From: Tribonema minus
Taxonomy: Eukaryota; Sar; Xanthophyceae; Tribonematales; Tribonemataceae
Assembly: GCA_017506865.1 (NCBI GenBank)
Contig: JAFCMP010000068.1
Span: 434,001-498,000 of the forward strand
Length of the DNA: 64,000 bases
Direction of reading: 5' to 3'
Numbering within the stretch: position 1 is the stretch's first letter; the number at the start of each line of letters is the position of its first letter. Shown piece by piece: positions 44,593 to 56,779 of the stretch. A program made the position numbers and the translations under genes. The notes beneath the pieces were generated by a model that was given only the letters and a program-made list of their open reading frames with translations, ran no database searches and was not told the origin of the DNA.

Positions 44593-45903
44593 CGGCATCG
44601 GAGGCGTGCTGCATGACTGCGGGAGGCGTGTCGCGTGGAGCTCGTGGCACCAGGGCGGTGTTTGGGCGCTGCTGGGTAGCAACAGCGGCAGCGCGCTTCG
44701 CCTCCATGAAGCGCAGTGCTGCCGCAGAGCGCCGCGAGCAGTGCGCCGGCAGCAGCTGACGGTGTGCCGTAATCGATGGCATCCTGGTGCAGCACGACGC
44801 CTGCACGCTGGCATTGATCGTGCACTTCCGCATACACCCGTGACTGCACGAGCGAGCGCTGCCGTCAGCAGCGCTTTGCGCGCGCGCCAGCTAAAGTGTG
44901 CGCGGACTGCATGGCGATCTCAGAGCGCACGTCAGTGCGTGTCACCATGATGCCCCGTGGCTCAGGTGCCTCTCCCGGCATGCGCATGACGCAGCTGGCT
45001 GCTAGCGCGTTGGGTCGCGTTGGTGCCAGGCGACAGCACTGCTCGTTGCGCAACCGTTGAGTGCCGCCGCGCAGTGTGGCATCTCTGGGTGCGGCGCCAG
45101 AGCATGCTCCTGCATGCGCCAGGTTCTCTTGGTGTGATCACATGGTTCCCCCCGGGGAGAGCCCCATTAACAATTTTGTCAACCGAGGACAGGTCGTGAC
45201 AAGCACAGTCTGTTTTCATGTCATGTGAATCATCTTGATGCTGTTATTCCATGCGTGTTCACGCGGTTGTAAGTTTGCTACGAAGTCATGTGCAATACAG
45301 TTCACGTGTGAGCAACACAGAAGGGATACAAGAGGTCATCGCCTGCCATTTGACTCCGCGCCCTATGTATTGGTCGTGGAGCTTCCCTCTGCACCCATCC
45401 ATGGGGGCTCTCGTTCTGCACTGCGAGGAGCGACCAGCGCCTGCAGCGTAGTTGCATGGAATTCTGCTGTGCTATGGCGGTGTCCTTCGCTCTTAGGTTC
45501 GCCGGTGTGGTGGCAGCTCAGGCCAGATCGGCCATCATCGCAGGAAAGCAGCCATCAGGGCGCCAATGGTGCTGTGCCGCGTACATTGCACTCAAGTTAC
45601 TATGCACATGCATCCAAATCGGTACGGATACCGCTTATCTGTCGCGCACTGGGGCACATGCATCCAGCGCTCTCAAGAGCCCACTTATGATGCCTGCCTG
45701 CGAGTCCATACAGCAGCCGCAGGCGGGCCCTCATGCCAGGGCTAATTGTGCACATCCAATCCATGTTTGGCATGACGACATCAGCCGGCTGCAAGCAGGT
45801 CAGTCTCATGGCAAGATCTGTTCACGCCGAGGAGCGCATCCGGTATCACGCCGAGGTGCGTATTCAATGCACGCGTACAACTATTGTGCCAAGTGGCAGT
45901 GCA
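44593..45903. other. Convergent intergenic region, no gene recognised
   Basis: 1.3 kb between the importin stop and the 3' end of the PH-domain gene. No domain, repeat family or RNA gene was recognised. Confidence 0.6.
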
Positions 45904-47541
45904 TCACTCGAGGTGCTTGGGCATCGCCGCGGCGTGGCGCTCGAGCGCTGTCGCGTGGCGCGGGTACCCGTACCGCGCCTGCAGGCCGTCCACTATCCAG
46001 TGCGCCTGCGCCGCACGGAAGCAGCAAGCACCACTGTCAAAAGCTCAAGTGACTGTTGAGACATGCTGCGCACATGTGTCATGACGCATGAAGCAGGCGA
46101 AATTGCGGCAGTCAAACAATGGTTAGGGCGCGCTGCTGCTGAGCGCTGACCAGCTGAATGTGCAGTGGCAACAGGCTAGCACAGCCAAGGACGACACGGA
46201 CGTCACCTGCTCTGTGAAAGCATTGGTGCACGTGTCGAGTGCACGTCGCGGCAGACACGCATGAGACAGATGCCCCAAACACCAACGTAGCTGAGCTGAT
46301 CGCAAGATGTCACTTCTTGAGGTGCTGCTCCTACAGCCATGTCTGTGCCTTTGCAAGCTCCTGCTGGACAACTCCTAGATCACGCGTCAACCAGCGCCGA
46401 AACCGAGGCGCAACACCACGGTTGGCGCGCATGCAGCGTGCAGCGCACACCGCGTCGGTTCGCGCTACGAACTGCGGCAAGGTGCTGCCGGCAGCCAGCC
46501 AAAGCGCTTCTGGATTGACCAGCGCATTGTGGCGGCCTACCTGCTCGATGTCCTGTGCTGTGAAGTCCACGGTCCGGTAGGCGTATATGAGGCTGAAAGA
46601 CTGCGGCAGCAGCTCTGCGGGACAACTCCGCCGCAGCGTTTCTGTGCCCATCAACTCCGGCGCCTTGGGGTCCGGATCCGTGCCCCAGCGTATCTGCAAT
46701 AAATTTACAAACGGCAAGTGCAGGGAAGGAGATCTTGCAGTGTCCGTGTAGGGGTATCTTGGCGTCGACCTTGCGTGACTAAGCTGCAATGATGTTTGAT
46801 GCAAAGGACAGACTGGCCTGCCGGTGCTCCTGTGCACCGGTGCATACCGACAAGTAGCGCTCTCATGCATGCTCGTTTGCACTCATCATCAGCGTCATTG
46901 CCATGTTCATGCCACGCCTTCTGGCGATGACTGCAGCAGCGAGCAAGGTGACCACCACATCAGGCTGGCGCATCAATACCTTGCATACCTTTTGAATATC
47001 ATGAACCAGCCAGCCCTTGAAAGGCATCCTGTTTCTTAGCAGCCTCCTAACTGCATCAGACACCTTAGCAGTGAGCGCCGATATTGCTGCATGGTGTGGG
47101 CGCTCCTCTGGACTGCTGCACCACAAGAAACGCCCGCCATGCGATCCCCGCAGCTTCCTGGGACGGGCATGCCCTCTGACACCGAGGAATAGCAGGAGCC
47201 ATCAGCTTCGATGAGCGAACCAGCTCAGCTTTCTTGCACGCGGCCGTGGCCAGCAAGCAATATGTTCATTCTCATGGAATGTGATCTTGATGGGGAGAGA
47301 CCCGCACCTCTGACTGTGACTAGCGAGATGCTTGCGGCATGACATCACTGGCGAAGACAAGCAATGGTATGGCGTACCTGCGGTCGTGCTTAATGAGGGC
47401 GATCCCATCCACAATCAAGGCTTGCAGGAACTCTGAGCTGCCGTGATTCACTTCTGGAGGAGGGAAGAAGCGCTTCTTTTGCTGGCGCGGTATGGGGGCC
47501 GCAAGGTGCTGATCATGGTCAGCTTCGTGTAGCTCAGACAT
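45904..47541 (-). CDS. Small PH-domain protein (PLC-type PH), 4 exons, 154 aa
   Basis: Exons on the minus strand: 47378-47541, 46989-47034, 46541-46693, 45904-46005; phases agree and the sum is 155 codons. The assembled protein has a single PH-like fold: FLQALIVDGIALIKHDRR, MPFKGWLVHDIQKIRWG, then QSFSLIYAYRTVDFTAQ and, across the last junction, AHWIVDGLQARYG. This follows the order of PLC-type PH domains: strand with KxGR, strand ending IxWG, FSLI..RTLDF, and a C-terminal helix WvdGL. It should bind phosphoinositides or a protein partner at membranes; no catalytic domain is attached. Exon 2 has tandem acceptors 12 nt apart; the shorter exon fits the fold better. ATG at 47541. The family call rests on pattern recognition, not on a search. 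Confidence 0.65.
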
Positions 47542-50157
47542 TGTTACGTTCAGGTCTCTGGCATGCCACGAACCTGTGTCTTGATGCGTGATGGTTCGGC
47601 CTCTCGCACTTCAACTTCAACGTCAGCTAGCTGCGTGCGGCATGCCCAGGCGTGCTTCGAAAATACTCGTTGCTGGGCTTAGGCTGCACCATAGTGTTAT
47701 TGTTTTGCCAGGACCGCACGCAACTGCAGCCCTTTCCCAGCTGTGATCGCTTCAAGAGCGCCGCGCTCTTAGTCTGCGATTGACTGCGCGGTTGTAATCT
47801 TGGACGGGCCTGAAGGCCGTTGTATTTGCTGGATTGTACGTTTGGCATTCACTTCATGCTGCTGGATATATCTGCTTTGCCTGTCTACTGCAGTGTCGAA
47901 CGTCCCTAACTTTTCGCAGCGACGACAGCCAAAGTGATTCTGTGGAAACGTGTGAAGAGAGAGCTGCACAACGTTGCGTGTTCACGAAGTATGTTTGCCA
48001 CGTGAAAGGAGAAGGTGCAGGTAACAGCTGTAATGCATGTGATGTGTGTGCAGCCCCGAAGTCACAATTGTGTATAATCAAAACGTCCAGGGCTGGTCAA
48101 GGTCCAGTCAACTCTATAACCGACTGAAGCCCTTGCACTCATTTGTGTCAATTCTTATAGCTGACATTTTGACATGTGGCGCGTGCATCATATTGAAACT
48201 TGCAGAGGGTCAGCAACAGAGCTGTTTTGTCACTGCAGCTGCCATGGGGCGAAACTGCCACAGCAGCGGCGACGTCGTGTGAAACGACGCTGCTGAGCTG
48301 CGCTGTTTGTGCTTCCCTTCGACCCTGCATTGGTTGGTTGCCATTGTCCAGCGCACGTGGTTAATAGAGCTCTTAGCACGCCAATGTCGATGTAGTCAGC
48401 ACGGCAGAATGGAGAAGAACGCTGAAACCCTCAGCTGCCACGCCCTCCTCACCCCTGCATCCTGCGGGCGCCAAAAGCAGAGCGTCGCGATGATCGAGAA
48501 AGGCCTCATCTTCTATGGTGGTACCTCTGTGTGCGCCACCGTCCGACGGAGTGCCACCAGGAGACGGAGGAGCACTGGACTGAAGCAGCCTGCTGCTGGC
48601 GACTTCATCGATGACAATACATACCCTCCATGTGCGCCACCACCCCCCAGAAGGTGAAGGAGCACGGGGCTGAAGCAGCCTGCGCGACTGTGTCAGGGTA
48701 TCTTGTCGTCGACATGGACGTCTCTGCCATCTCACGCAGCGCCGGGCTGTGCCTGCAGCAGCACAGGGTCGTTCTCATTGTTGCGGGAGTCCTGATTGCA
48801 AGGAGGGCAGGAGCAACCGCATCCAAGACTGTGCTCCTCGACAGATACCCGCAGCCCCACTTCAGGACCGCAAAGTTGCTTTGCCACAGCACTGAGAAAC
48901 CCAGTGCTGCATGACGCCTGTTGGAGCGCGGACGTGAAGCGCGCGGTTGTTGAACACGGGGCTGTCACTGTTCGGAGCCAGGCGCTTACGGGCGCGATCG
49001 GCGCAGCTCTGCTCTGTGCGCCCCATGCAGCAAAGCGCGCCTGAGACCTGCACGCACAATCATTGGCCAGATATTGGCGTCGATCAGCGGGCAGCGCGTC
49101 AGCGACATTTAACGCCTCTCGCTCTGGTGGCTGCATGCGCCACCCGTAGGTGATGCAGTGCCCCCAATGTTGGCATGGCAGCGGCGAAATAGATCCTGAT
49201 TGAGCGTGGCGGCGGCTGCTGCCAACGAGAATGCATGACACACCATCAAGGTGCTTCCATGATGGGACGCATGGTGCTCCTGAAATTGAGGCTAATAACA
49301 GCACTGTATCCCTTTTGTACCAGTGCTGCGTGGAGTTCATAAGACAGGCGACAGCGCAGGGGCGGCATCAAGGCAGCAGCACCGTTGTTCAGAGCTTGTC
49401 AAAACTCACATCCTTCCTATCACACGGCACTACGGTGCCGCTATAAAGCGCGCCTCTGACGGCATCCTGTGGTGCGTCATGTCCTCATCCCTCAGCCCGT
49501 ATGAGACCAGCAGCACTGAAGTTGGCAGTGCAAATGACAGGCTCTTGGGCGATGGTGTGCGCCAGCAGACAATGCGTGCAAGGCCCGGCCGGGGTGATTC
49601 AGCGTCCGAGAATGACGACGCGGTCAATGCAGCTCCAGGTACGCAGCCAACCAAGCGCCGGCACTTCAAACAGGCCCTCGATCTGCAATGCTTAGGCCGA
49701 AGAGGCCGCCGTGGTAGATGCTACTTCGGCAAGGTGTTCTTGGATACATGCGTTGTCGACCCCCATCCTACCGCAGGAGTCGTCATGAGCTTCACTCGGG
49801 GTTTGCAGCCTGCAAAGTAGTCTTCAAGTCCGACTCAACTTTCTCAGAATCCTTCAGCTGCTCCAATCCACTTACATAGCCCAGCCCGCAATTCCAGATC
49901 GGCCCTCGATCTGCAATGATTGGTGTCCGAAGCCGTGGTCGACGCAACTCCAGGTGAGGTCTGCTTGAACTCGATGCATTGTTGAACCACAACCTGCCGC
50001 GCAGGAGCCGTCACTAGTTTACTCAAGTTTCCCGTTCTATGTTTACCTACGTATATCTCTAATGTCTCTCTTTTTTTCACTCTTCAAGTTCAAGGCCGAA
50101 CTTCAAGGTGGTGTACTGTGAGGAAGCACCGCTTAGTTCTTCTGCTGTGGTGCGAAG
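47542..50157. other. Intergenic region with tandem duplications and one weak ORF
   Basis: 2.6 kb between divergent genes. It holds two diverged tandem duplications (48525-48690 and 49673-50030). A plus-strand ORF from ATG 49479 to 49820 (113 codons, no known domain) lies 31 bp after a TATAAAG at 49442-49448, but its 3' half is inside the duplicated block. I cannot support it as a gene. Confidence 0.45.
49673..50030 (+). repeat. Diverged tandem duplication (about 225-bp unit)
   Basis: Both units contain cggccctcgatctgcaatg, ccgaag-ccg(c/t)ggt, cgatgcattgttga/gcgttgtcgac and cgcaggagccgtca-like blocks, at 49675-49790 and 49898-50020. Confidence 0.75.
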
Positions 50158-53100
50158 ATGGATGCTGGAGCGTCACCAGCGCTAAATCAGGTGAGTTCAA
50201 ACACTCCTGTAAGTATCGCCAATTTGTCACATCCCTGAATGTCGCCTCTCGTCTTCAATGCTCCTGAGCTGGTGTTGTTGTGTGTCTTGTGCACATTAGC
50301 AGCGTGAATGTTTGCATTAACCAGGGACGGCTGATGGTGGGCGTTGCCTGCTGTGCCTGCTCGCATGTTGATGCATCTGGTTCCGCAGCAAGCGACTGCG
50401 GAAAGATGTTTTGACAACAGCAAGCGAACATGTTCAGTATCGAATAATCGGCAACTGGCAACACACCCAACACACACCCAACACACATCCTCTCAGTCTC
50501 TGCTCACTGGCCCTGGCCATGTGCCATGGCGTTGGCCGCTTGCAATCAGTGCCATCTGCTTCATTTTTTAACAGTAATTCTAAAATATCGCGCTTTCGTG
50601 CTTCCGGAGCAGGCGAGCGAAGGACCGGCAGTCGACGCAGCCGTGCCCGCCAGAGGCGACGAGGACGGCGATGAGAAACCAGCGAGTACTGCGCCAGCGC
50701 CATCACTTGACGCTGCTTCCGAAGCCGGAGCATCGCCCGCACTTGCCGCCACCGCCGCTGAATCGGCCGCCGAGGTGGAGGAGGACTGCAGCATCTGCAT
50801 GTGCCCGGTGACGGGCGACCCTGACGCGGCACGGCTCGACAGCTGCAGCCACCTGTACCACCTCGCGTGCATCACGCAGTGGGCGGCGGTGGGCACGGCG
50901 TGCCCGCTGTGCAAGCGCACGTTCGCGGCGGCGACGCGCGTCGCGGACGGCGCCGTCGCGCGCTTCACGCGGCGGCGGCAGCGCTACACGGGCGACGGCG
51001 GCGGCGGCGGCGGCGGCGGCGGCGCGCTCGCGGAGGACGGCTACGAGAGCCCCGACATCATGGACCAAGTCGTGTGCTTGGTGCGTCCGCGGGGACTGGC
51101 TGGCGCTGCCGCAGCGGTGTGGTTGTGCTCTGCGGCCGTGTCGTTGGACGCATTGGAAGGCCAGCGCTGAACCATGAAAGCTTGACATGTAATTGCAGCC
51201 TTTGCGCAGCACCAGGCGGACGGAGTGGTGTGCGTGGTGCACCAGTTGCAAATGTTCTCGACGTCAGTACTTGTTGAGCTCTTGTAGAACGCTGGTTGCT
51301 GCGCTTGGCCATGCGGTACATTGCGCGTAGATGACTGTGCCGGCGGGGGCACAGGCCCCTGCTGCCGTGTGTCACCCCATAGCCTATAGACCTGCTTTGA
51401 TGCAGGGCATAGTGCATCCTGTTCCACACCAGCGAGGCTCGATCGTCACTACAATAAGCGGGCGGGACGGCACGTGCCTGCCTGCCTGCCTCTGGCAATG
51501 GGCGCTTTCGGCAGTCAGACCAGCGCAACGCGGCGCCCTGGCCCTCACCTTGCAGCAATCCGCAGCTATGCACCGAGCGCGCCACGTGGCGGCGCACCAC
51601 ACACCAGCAGCGCTCAGATCACGCACCGTCGTCCCGCGTTCAGGTGTGCGGCAGCGGCGACAACGAGGAGGAGCTCGTGCTGTGCGACGGCGACGGCGAC
51701 GGCGCGCGCGCGCAACAGCAGCAGCCGCACGGCGCGCACTTCCGCTGCGCCGGCCTGAGCGCCGTGCCAGAGGGCGAGTGGCGCTGCGCGGAGTGCGCGG
51801 CGGCGGCGCGCGCGCGGCGCATGCGGCGGCAGATGCGCAGCGAGGGCGTGCTGGGCGCGGACGCCGCGGACGCGGCCGATCTGTTCACGGAGCGCGATAT
51901 GCGTTACAGGTACGTAGGTATGGTGCAAAGGAGGCGAGATGATGAGGAGGGGGGAGGGGAGGGGGGCGCGTGAATGGTGCGCGAGTGCAAACTGCGCTGC
52001 TGGCGTGTAGGTGGAATGAGATTGCCGTTCACTCATGATGGATTTCACCCTCGACGAACGTGTTTGTTCATCAAAATTTTCAATGGTGGCTGTTTCAACG
52101 CTGGCGAGCAGCTCATTGGAGGCAAGCGCTGCAGGCGGGAGCGCTGGGTTCTTGGGCCGTGGCTTACGTTACACGCGGGTAGCTGTGACTGCCGTTCCGT
52201 TGACTATGCGCCCAACACAGCGAGGGCGCGCCGGACGTGATCCCTGCAGGCGAAACCGTCCTGTACACGGGTTTCGATGAGCGCTGCTGCAGGTGCACCG
52301 GTAGGTATGCTGCCGATAGCTTCTTCGGGAGAGCTGCTGGAGAGGGTTAGGATTGTGAAGTTAGAGGCAGGAACGCACGTGGGCTGCAGATCGTGCTCTC
52401 AAAGCCTGCCGGCGATGTGGAAGCGGCTCCCGCCGCCATCATCTGCAGCGAAGTGCGTTCACACCACGAACGATGTATGCCCCATGCGCTGCGCCGCAGG
52501 AGGCGCGCGCGGCAGTCCATGCGCTCCGCCGTCCAGCCGGCGCTGGCGGACACGCCGTGGTCGCGCACGATGAGCGCTGCTGCCAACGTGGGCGACCGAC
52601 CTGTGCACGCCTTCCAGCACGAGCGGCCGCAGCACGCCGCGCCAGTGCCGCCGCAGCAGCAACGGCAGCAGCAGCGGCCGCGGCAGGCGCAGCGCGCGCG
52701 GCAGCAACGCGCGCCGTGGATGGCGGCGCCGGGCGCGCTGCCGCCGCGGCTGGCGCCGTGGGCGCGCGCCGGGCTGCCTGCGAGCAGCGCTTCAGCGGCG
52801 GAGGTTGACGTCGCGCCCGCCGCACGCGAGGGCAGCGCGGAGGCGTCGTTCAGGGACATGGAGCTGGCGCGGCAGGCGCTGGCGCAGCAGCAGGCGCGGG
52901 GGCGCGCCGCCGGCCAGCTCGCGCTGCGCGGCGCCGCGCGCAGCGGCGGCGGTGGCGGCAGCATCGGGGCGCGCATGGCGCCCGCGCGCTCGGAGTCGCC
53001 CACCAGAGACCGCGACGGCAGCAGCGTCGGCGCCAGCGGCGCGTCCGTAGCAGGGCGAGCACACAAACGGCCGCGCGTCCGCGACGCGGGCAGCGCCGCT

Positions 53101-54317
53101 GCCGCCAGCGTCGACCCTGCCGGCGGCGCGGGCCGCGGCGGCAGCGGCGGCAACGGCGCGCAGCCGCACGACGCGCGCGACCCGCATGGCCGCGTGCGCT
53201 CGTGGGTGACCATGGCGAACGCAGTGGAGGCGGCGGGGGCGGACAGTGCCGCGGCGCGCGCGCGCCTCAGCGCCGCGCTGCCGGCGCTGCTGGCGGCGCT
53301 CAGCGGCGAGGACGGCGCGGCGGCGCGCGCGCTGCTGGACGCGGGCGCGCTCTCTGCGGTGCGCGCGTGGCTGCGGTGCCCCGCGGTGGACGCGGCGGCG
53401 CGCGGCGCGCTGCTGCGGCGGCTGCGCGCGCTGCCGGTGCGCAAGGAGCACATACGGCAGAGCGGCCTCGGGCTGGCGCTGTCGGAGGCGGCCAAGGCGC
53501 CGTGGGAGACGCTAGAGAACCGGCACCTCATCAAGGGCGTGCTGCTGCAGTGGGTGCACCTGGCTCGTACGCATGGCGACGGCGGCGGCGGTGGCGGCGG
53601 CGGCGGAGGCAGCAGCAGAGGCGGCGCAGCCACCAATGGCGCACGTGCTGATATCTCTGTCGGGCGCGATGGGACTGCGGGTAATGGCGCCACTCAAATT
53701 ATATCTGGCGGCGGTTGCGGCGGCGCCGTCGCGTCAAGTGTACCGTTTGTGGTGCACCGCGGCAGCGCTCCGCCAGCAGTCACGCGGCGTGACTGGAGCG
53801 GCGCCGTAGCAGCGAGCGGCGTGCGCGGCGGCAGTCCTGGCGCAACGGCCGATCCAGCACGCAGGTATGTGGATACGTAGGTATGCAGGCATCCCTGTCG
53901 TCCCCCAATGTCATCGGGCACGCAGCCCCTCGTGCCACCTATGCGCCATCACCTCAAATGTGCGTGCCTACGCACAGAGGCCGTGCTTGGGCCGACCCTT
54001 CCATGACGCTGAAAGGGGCCACTGCAGTGGCACAGCATTGTAATGTACTTTGAGGAAGTACGCAACCCCTTCTGACTGCATCCTCTGCTTTCACCGCTGT
54101 CGTGATTGCGTTCGTCTCATTGCTCCAATCTCTGCTGCACGTGCGCAGGTATGGTCCAGTGCCGCCGTCCCATCCCACGTATGGTCTTGTGGTGCCCGCA
54201 CGTGCGTCCGGCATGGACAGGCCCCTAGACAATAGACCAGCTGCAGCGACAGCAGGTGGTGACAGCACCGCGCTACAAATACGGGCTCTGCAACGGCCTG
54301 CGCGGCCAGTGCGATGA
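50158..54317 (+). CDS. RING-H2 + PHD finger + Iws1/TFIIS-N-like domain protein, 5 exons, 783 aa
   Basis: Exons: 50158-50190, 50613-51080, 51644-51909, 52449-53864, 54149-54317; phases join to 784 codons. A RING-H2 finger lies at about residues 70-113 (CSIC, CSHLYHLAC, CPLC). A PHD-like finger starts near 166 across the exon 2/3 junction (CLVC, LVLCDGD, HFRC, WRCAEC). The second cysteine of its LCDGC pair is replaced (CDGD) and an Ala/Gln-rich loop is inserted, so one zinc site may be impaired. At about residues 530-630, LPVRKEHIRQSGLGLALSEA and HLIKGVLLQWVHLA match the Spn1/Iws1-TFIIS N-terminal fold. RING+PHD resembles PHRF1-type ubiquitin ligases; the third domain suggests binding to elongation factors. 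The rest is low-complexity. Exon 4 has an alternative acceptor at 52500. Confidence 0.88.
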
Positions 54318-54562
54318 TGTTGCACAGGATCACTATTCAGTTGACGCACGGCTGTGTTTGCGTTTTGATTGCTGTCTGATGTTTACTCATTACTAAAGTC
54401 TATGTGCAACAACACACACAGAGGCTCATATTATCTGTTTGCCAACTTCTCTCTGGAGGTGCGTCACTTCAAGCTCTTGAACCAACAATTTGTAGTTTTG
54501 CTGTGTCACCTGCCAAAACGAGACGCACCGCTACAACAACTGCGCATCTTCCTGCCTTCATT

Positions 54563-56779
54563 ATGCGGTGCGCATCTGCTTTAGTGGTGCTGGTGTGTGT
54601 GGCAAGCGTTGTGCAAGCCTTCACAGCCCCGCGCAGTGCATCGATCAGCCCACGCAGAGCCTGCAGTGCTTGCACCTTCAACGGCGTCAGAGCACCGGCA
54701 GTATGGAGACTGGCTGCAGTGGAGGAAAAGGACTCGGAGGCCGCGGAAAAGCAGGAGCAGCAGGAGGAGCCGGCGAGTGTAGATGAGCCTGTTGCGCCTC
54801 CTGCAGTTGACCTGATGAAGGTGGGAAATGGAACGCGGCTCGGCAATGTTTTTCTTTGTTGTTGCTCGGCGCTGTGGCTGACCTAACCATTGTGCTACAT
54901 TTGTGAAATTCAAAATAACTACGAGGTTGCACTGCAGTTAGCCTGCAACAAGAATTTTGCATCGCTTGGCCTCGCAGTTTAAACTTGGCACAACCCAAAC
55001 AATTACAAGCTACAGGTGCACTGGTTGTTTTTTTCAGCGACTGCATGTTCAGCTTTTGCCATGCATTCTAGTTGTGGCTGAGTATCAACCTGCAGTGCAA
55101 AGTGACTGTGGTGCGGTATGTGTCAACAGCCTTGTTGGGTTTGCACGGCTTGTCTCTGTAGTCTCGGTGTGCCTTCTAATGCGCAACGTATCAAAGGGAC
55201 CACATGTGCACACGCTGTTGTGGCGCGAAATATCGAGTGCGAAGCACCAGACTATGAGAAGCGACACCCCTGTTTCATTGACAGGTGTTGTCGGTATGAT
55301 GAGCATCAATCCCGGGTTCCGATAGAAGTACTTTGTTGTATGATAGCTGCCGAGCAGTCAGCAGCACAGCTGTGCTATTGTGCGGCAGCTGTGTCACTAC
55401 CTCAGCTTCAGTCGTTGGCGCTCTGCGTCTGGCTCAATGGCACATCACAACATGCACCTGTGTGTCACGACTGACCCAGTCGCCCTGTCAAATACGACGA
55501 ACGACGTGTATTTCACCAGAAGAGCCAGAGAGAGAGAGATAATCTCATCATATCTGCTACATGTTTTTGCACCCAATGTGCTGCACCCTCATGCCACTAC
55601 CACATCTTTGTGAAGACGTTGTCTCCGTTGAAGTGTCAGTGATGTTGCTGTTGCTGTGCTGTCCGCATGGGGCCGCTTCTCACCGTGCAAACACGCCGCC
55701 TACACCTGCTTCAAGCCCGTCTTGAGGATCCCTGCTGCGGATCAGACGTGGAGTTGACGCCAATGGCGCTTTCGCTTTGTGCCTGCTGCGTGCTTGCTGC
55801 TGCAGAGCGTCAACTTCCAGGCACCGGCCCCCGCGCCCGCAGAGGAGTCTGACGCCGTGACAAAGGCAAGTGACAGGCGTGCGCAGGCCGTGAGCTCACC
55901 GTGAAGTTCGTCAAGGTGGCGCTGCTCCAAGTAGTGACATGCCACTGCGCCACGCAGCGTCACCTGCGCACGTCTTCGATGGAGCGCTGTCTCTCCCACG
56001 CACAGAAAGGTTGCGAGGAGGTACTGAAGTAGCGGCCTACTTCAGAAGTATGAGAGTGGTGAATGCTCTGTCATGTGGCTCTTCCTTGGCACACTCGAAA
56101 AGGCGTTCACATGCAAAATGCCATTGCAGCTGGGCCTCTCGCCACCGCGCTGATTCCTGTCTGCCGTCGGCGTCTGTAGCCCAGTCCCCCTTAACACGCC
56201 ACTCACGGCCTGGGGTGATGCTCATCTGTCCATGTCAGAACGTCTGCAATCCTGCCGTTGCGCTGATGGGCCGGGCGTATCATCAGATGCATTGAAGCGC
56301 CGAGTCAGAGCAGGTGCGAACGCAACGTAATGCGTCCATACTATGCCATCAGAATCAGGGTTACTGTTAGGGTAAGGGCGTCACCCGTGTCGTCGTTCGC
56401 GCTGCCAGCACAATGGATTCACTGAAGCGCCAAATCCGGTCAAATGAATGTCACGCGAATCTGACGATTGTCTGCGAAACTGCCGTTTTGCTTGTGCAGG
56501 TGCACGTCCTCGCGTACATCGTTCTCTCCCTGGTGCCATTAATGAAGCTGCATTGAAGCGCCAAGTCAAGGCCGCTTTGAAGCTTTCAACGATGTCCCCA
56601 TCTGACTTCACCATTGCGTCTGCGATTTTGCCCGTGCCTTTTCGCGTGCGCAGGCGCGCGTCCTCGTGTACATTGTCCTCTCCCTGGTGCCGATCCTGTT
56701 CCTCCTGCCGCTCATGTCGTCCAAGGAGATGATCCCCCTTGACCCCGAGCTCCTGCAGCAGCAGATGCAGCAGCGATGA
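54563..56779 (+). CDS. Small plastid-targeted membrane protein, 3 exons, 147 aa
   Basis: Exons: 54563-54820, 55806-55865, 56654-56779. The N-terminus is a textbook bipartite leader for a complex plastid: signal peptide CASALVVLVCVASVVQA, an ASAFAP-like VQAFTAP at the cleavage site, then a Ser/Arg-rich transit stretch. The middle is acidic and Gln/Pro-rich; the C-terminal exon encodes one hydrophobic segment (VLVYIVLSLVPILFLLPLM) and a short polar tail ending QQQMQQR. It is probably a single-pass thylakoid or envelope protein; I do not recognise the family. The intron after exon 2 has a consensus GC donor (AAAG|GCAAGT). A decoy copy of the exon-3 acceptor lies about 150 bp upstream of the real one. 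Confidence 0.78.
56425..56700 (+). repeat. Tandem duplication of the acceptor and exon-3 start of the plastid membrane protein
   Basis: Unit 1 (about 56427-56540) and unit 2 (about 56557-56700) both hold gaagcgccaa(a/g)tc, cgatttt/gccgttttg, GTGCAG/GTGCGCAG and an exon-like start. The decoy reads VHVLAYIVLSLVP and then diverges; the authentic exon at 56654 reads ARVLVYIVLSLVP. Confidence 0.92.

Noticed and set aside
45456-46052. 198-codon plus-strand ORF
   Set aside because: Overlaps the minus-strand last exon of the PH-domain gene and has no domain itself.
52347-53693. 448-codon minus-strand ORF
   Set aside because: Antisense shadow of the RING-PHD gene's large exon.
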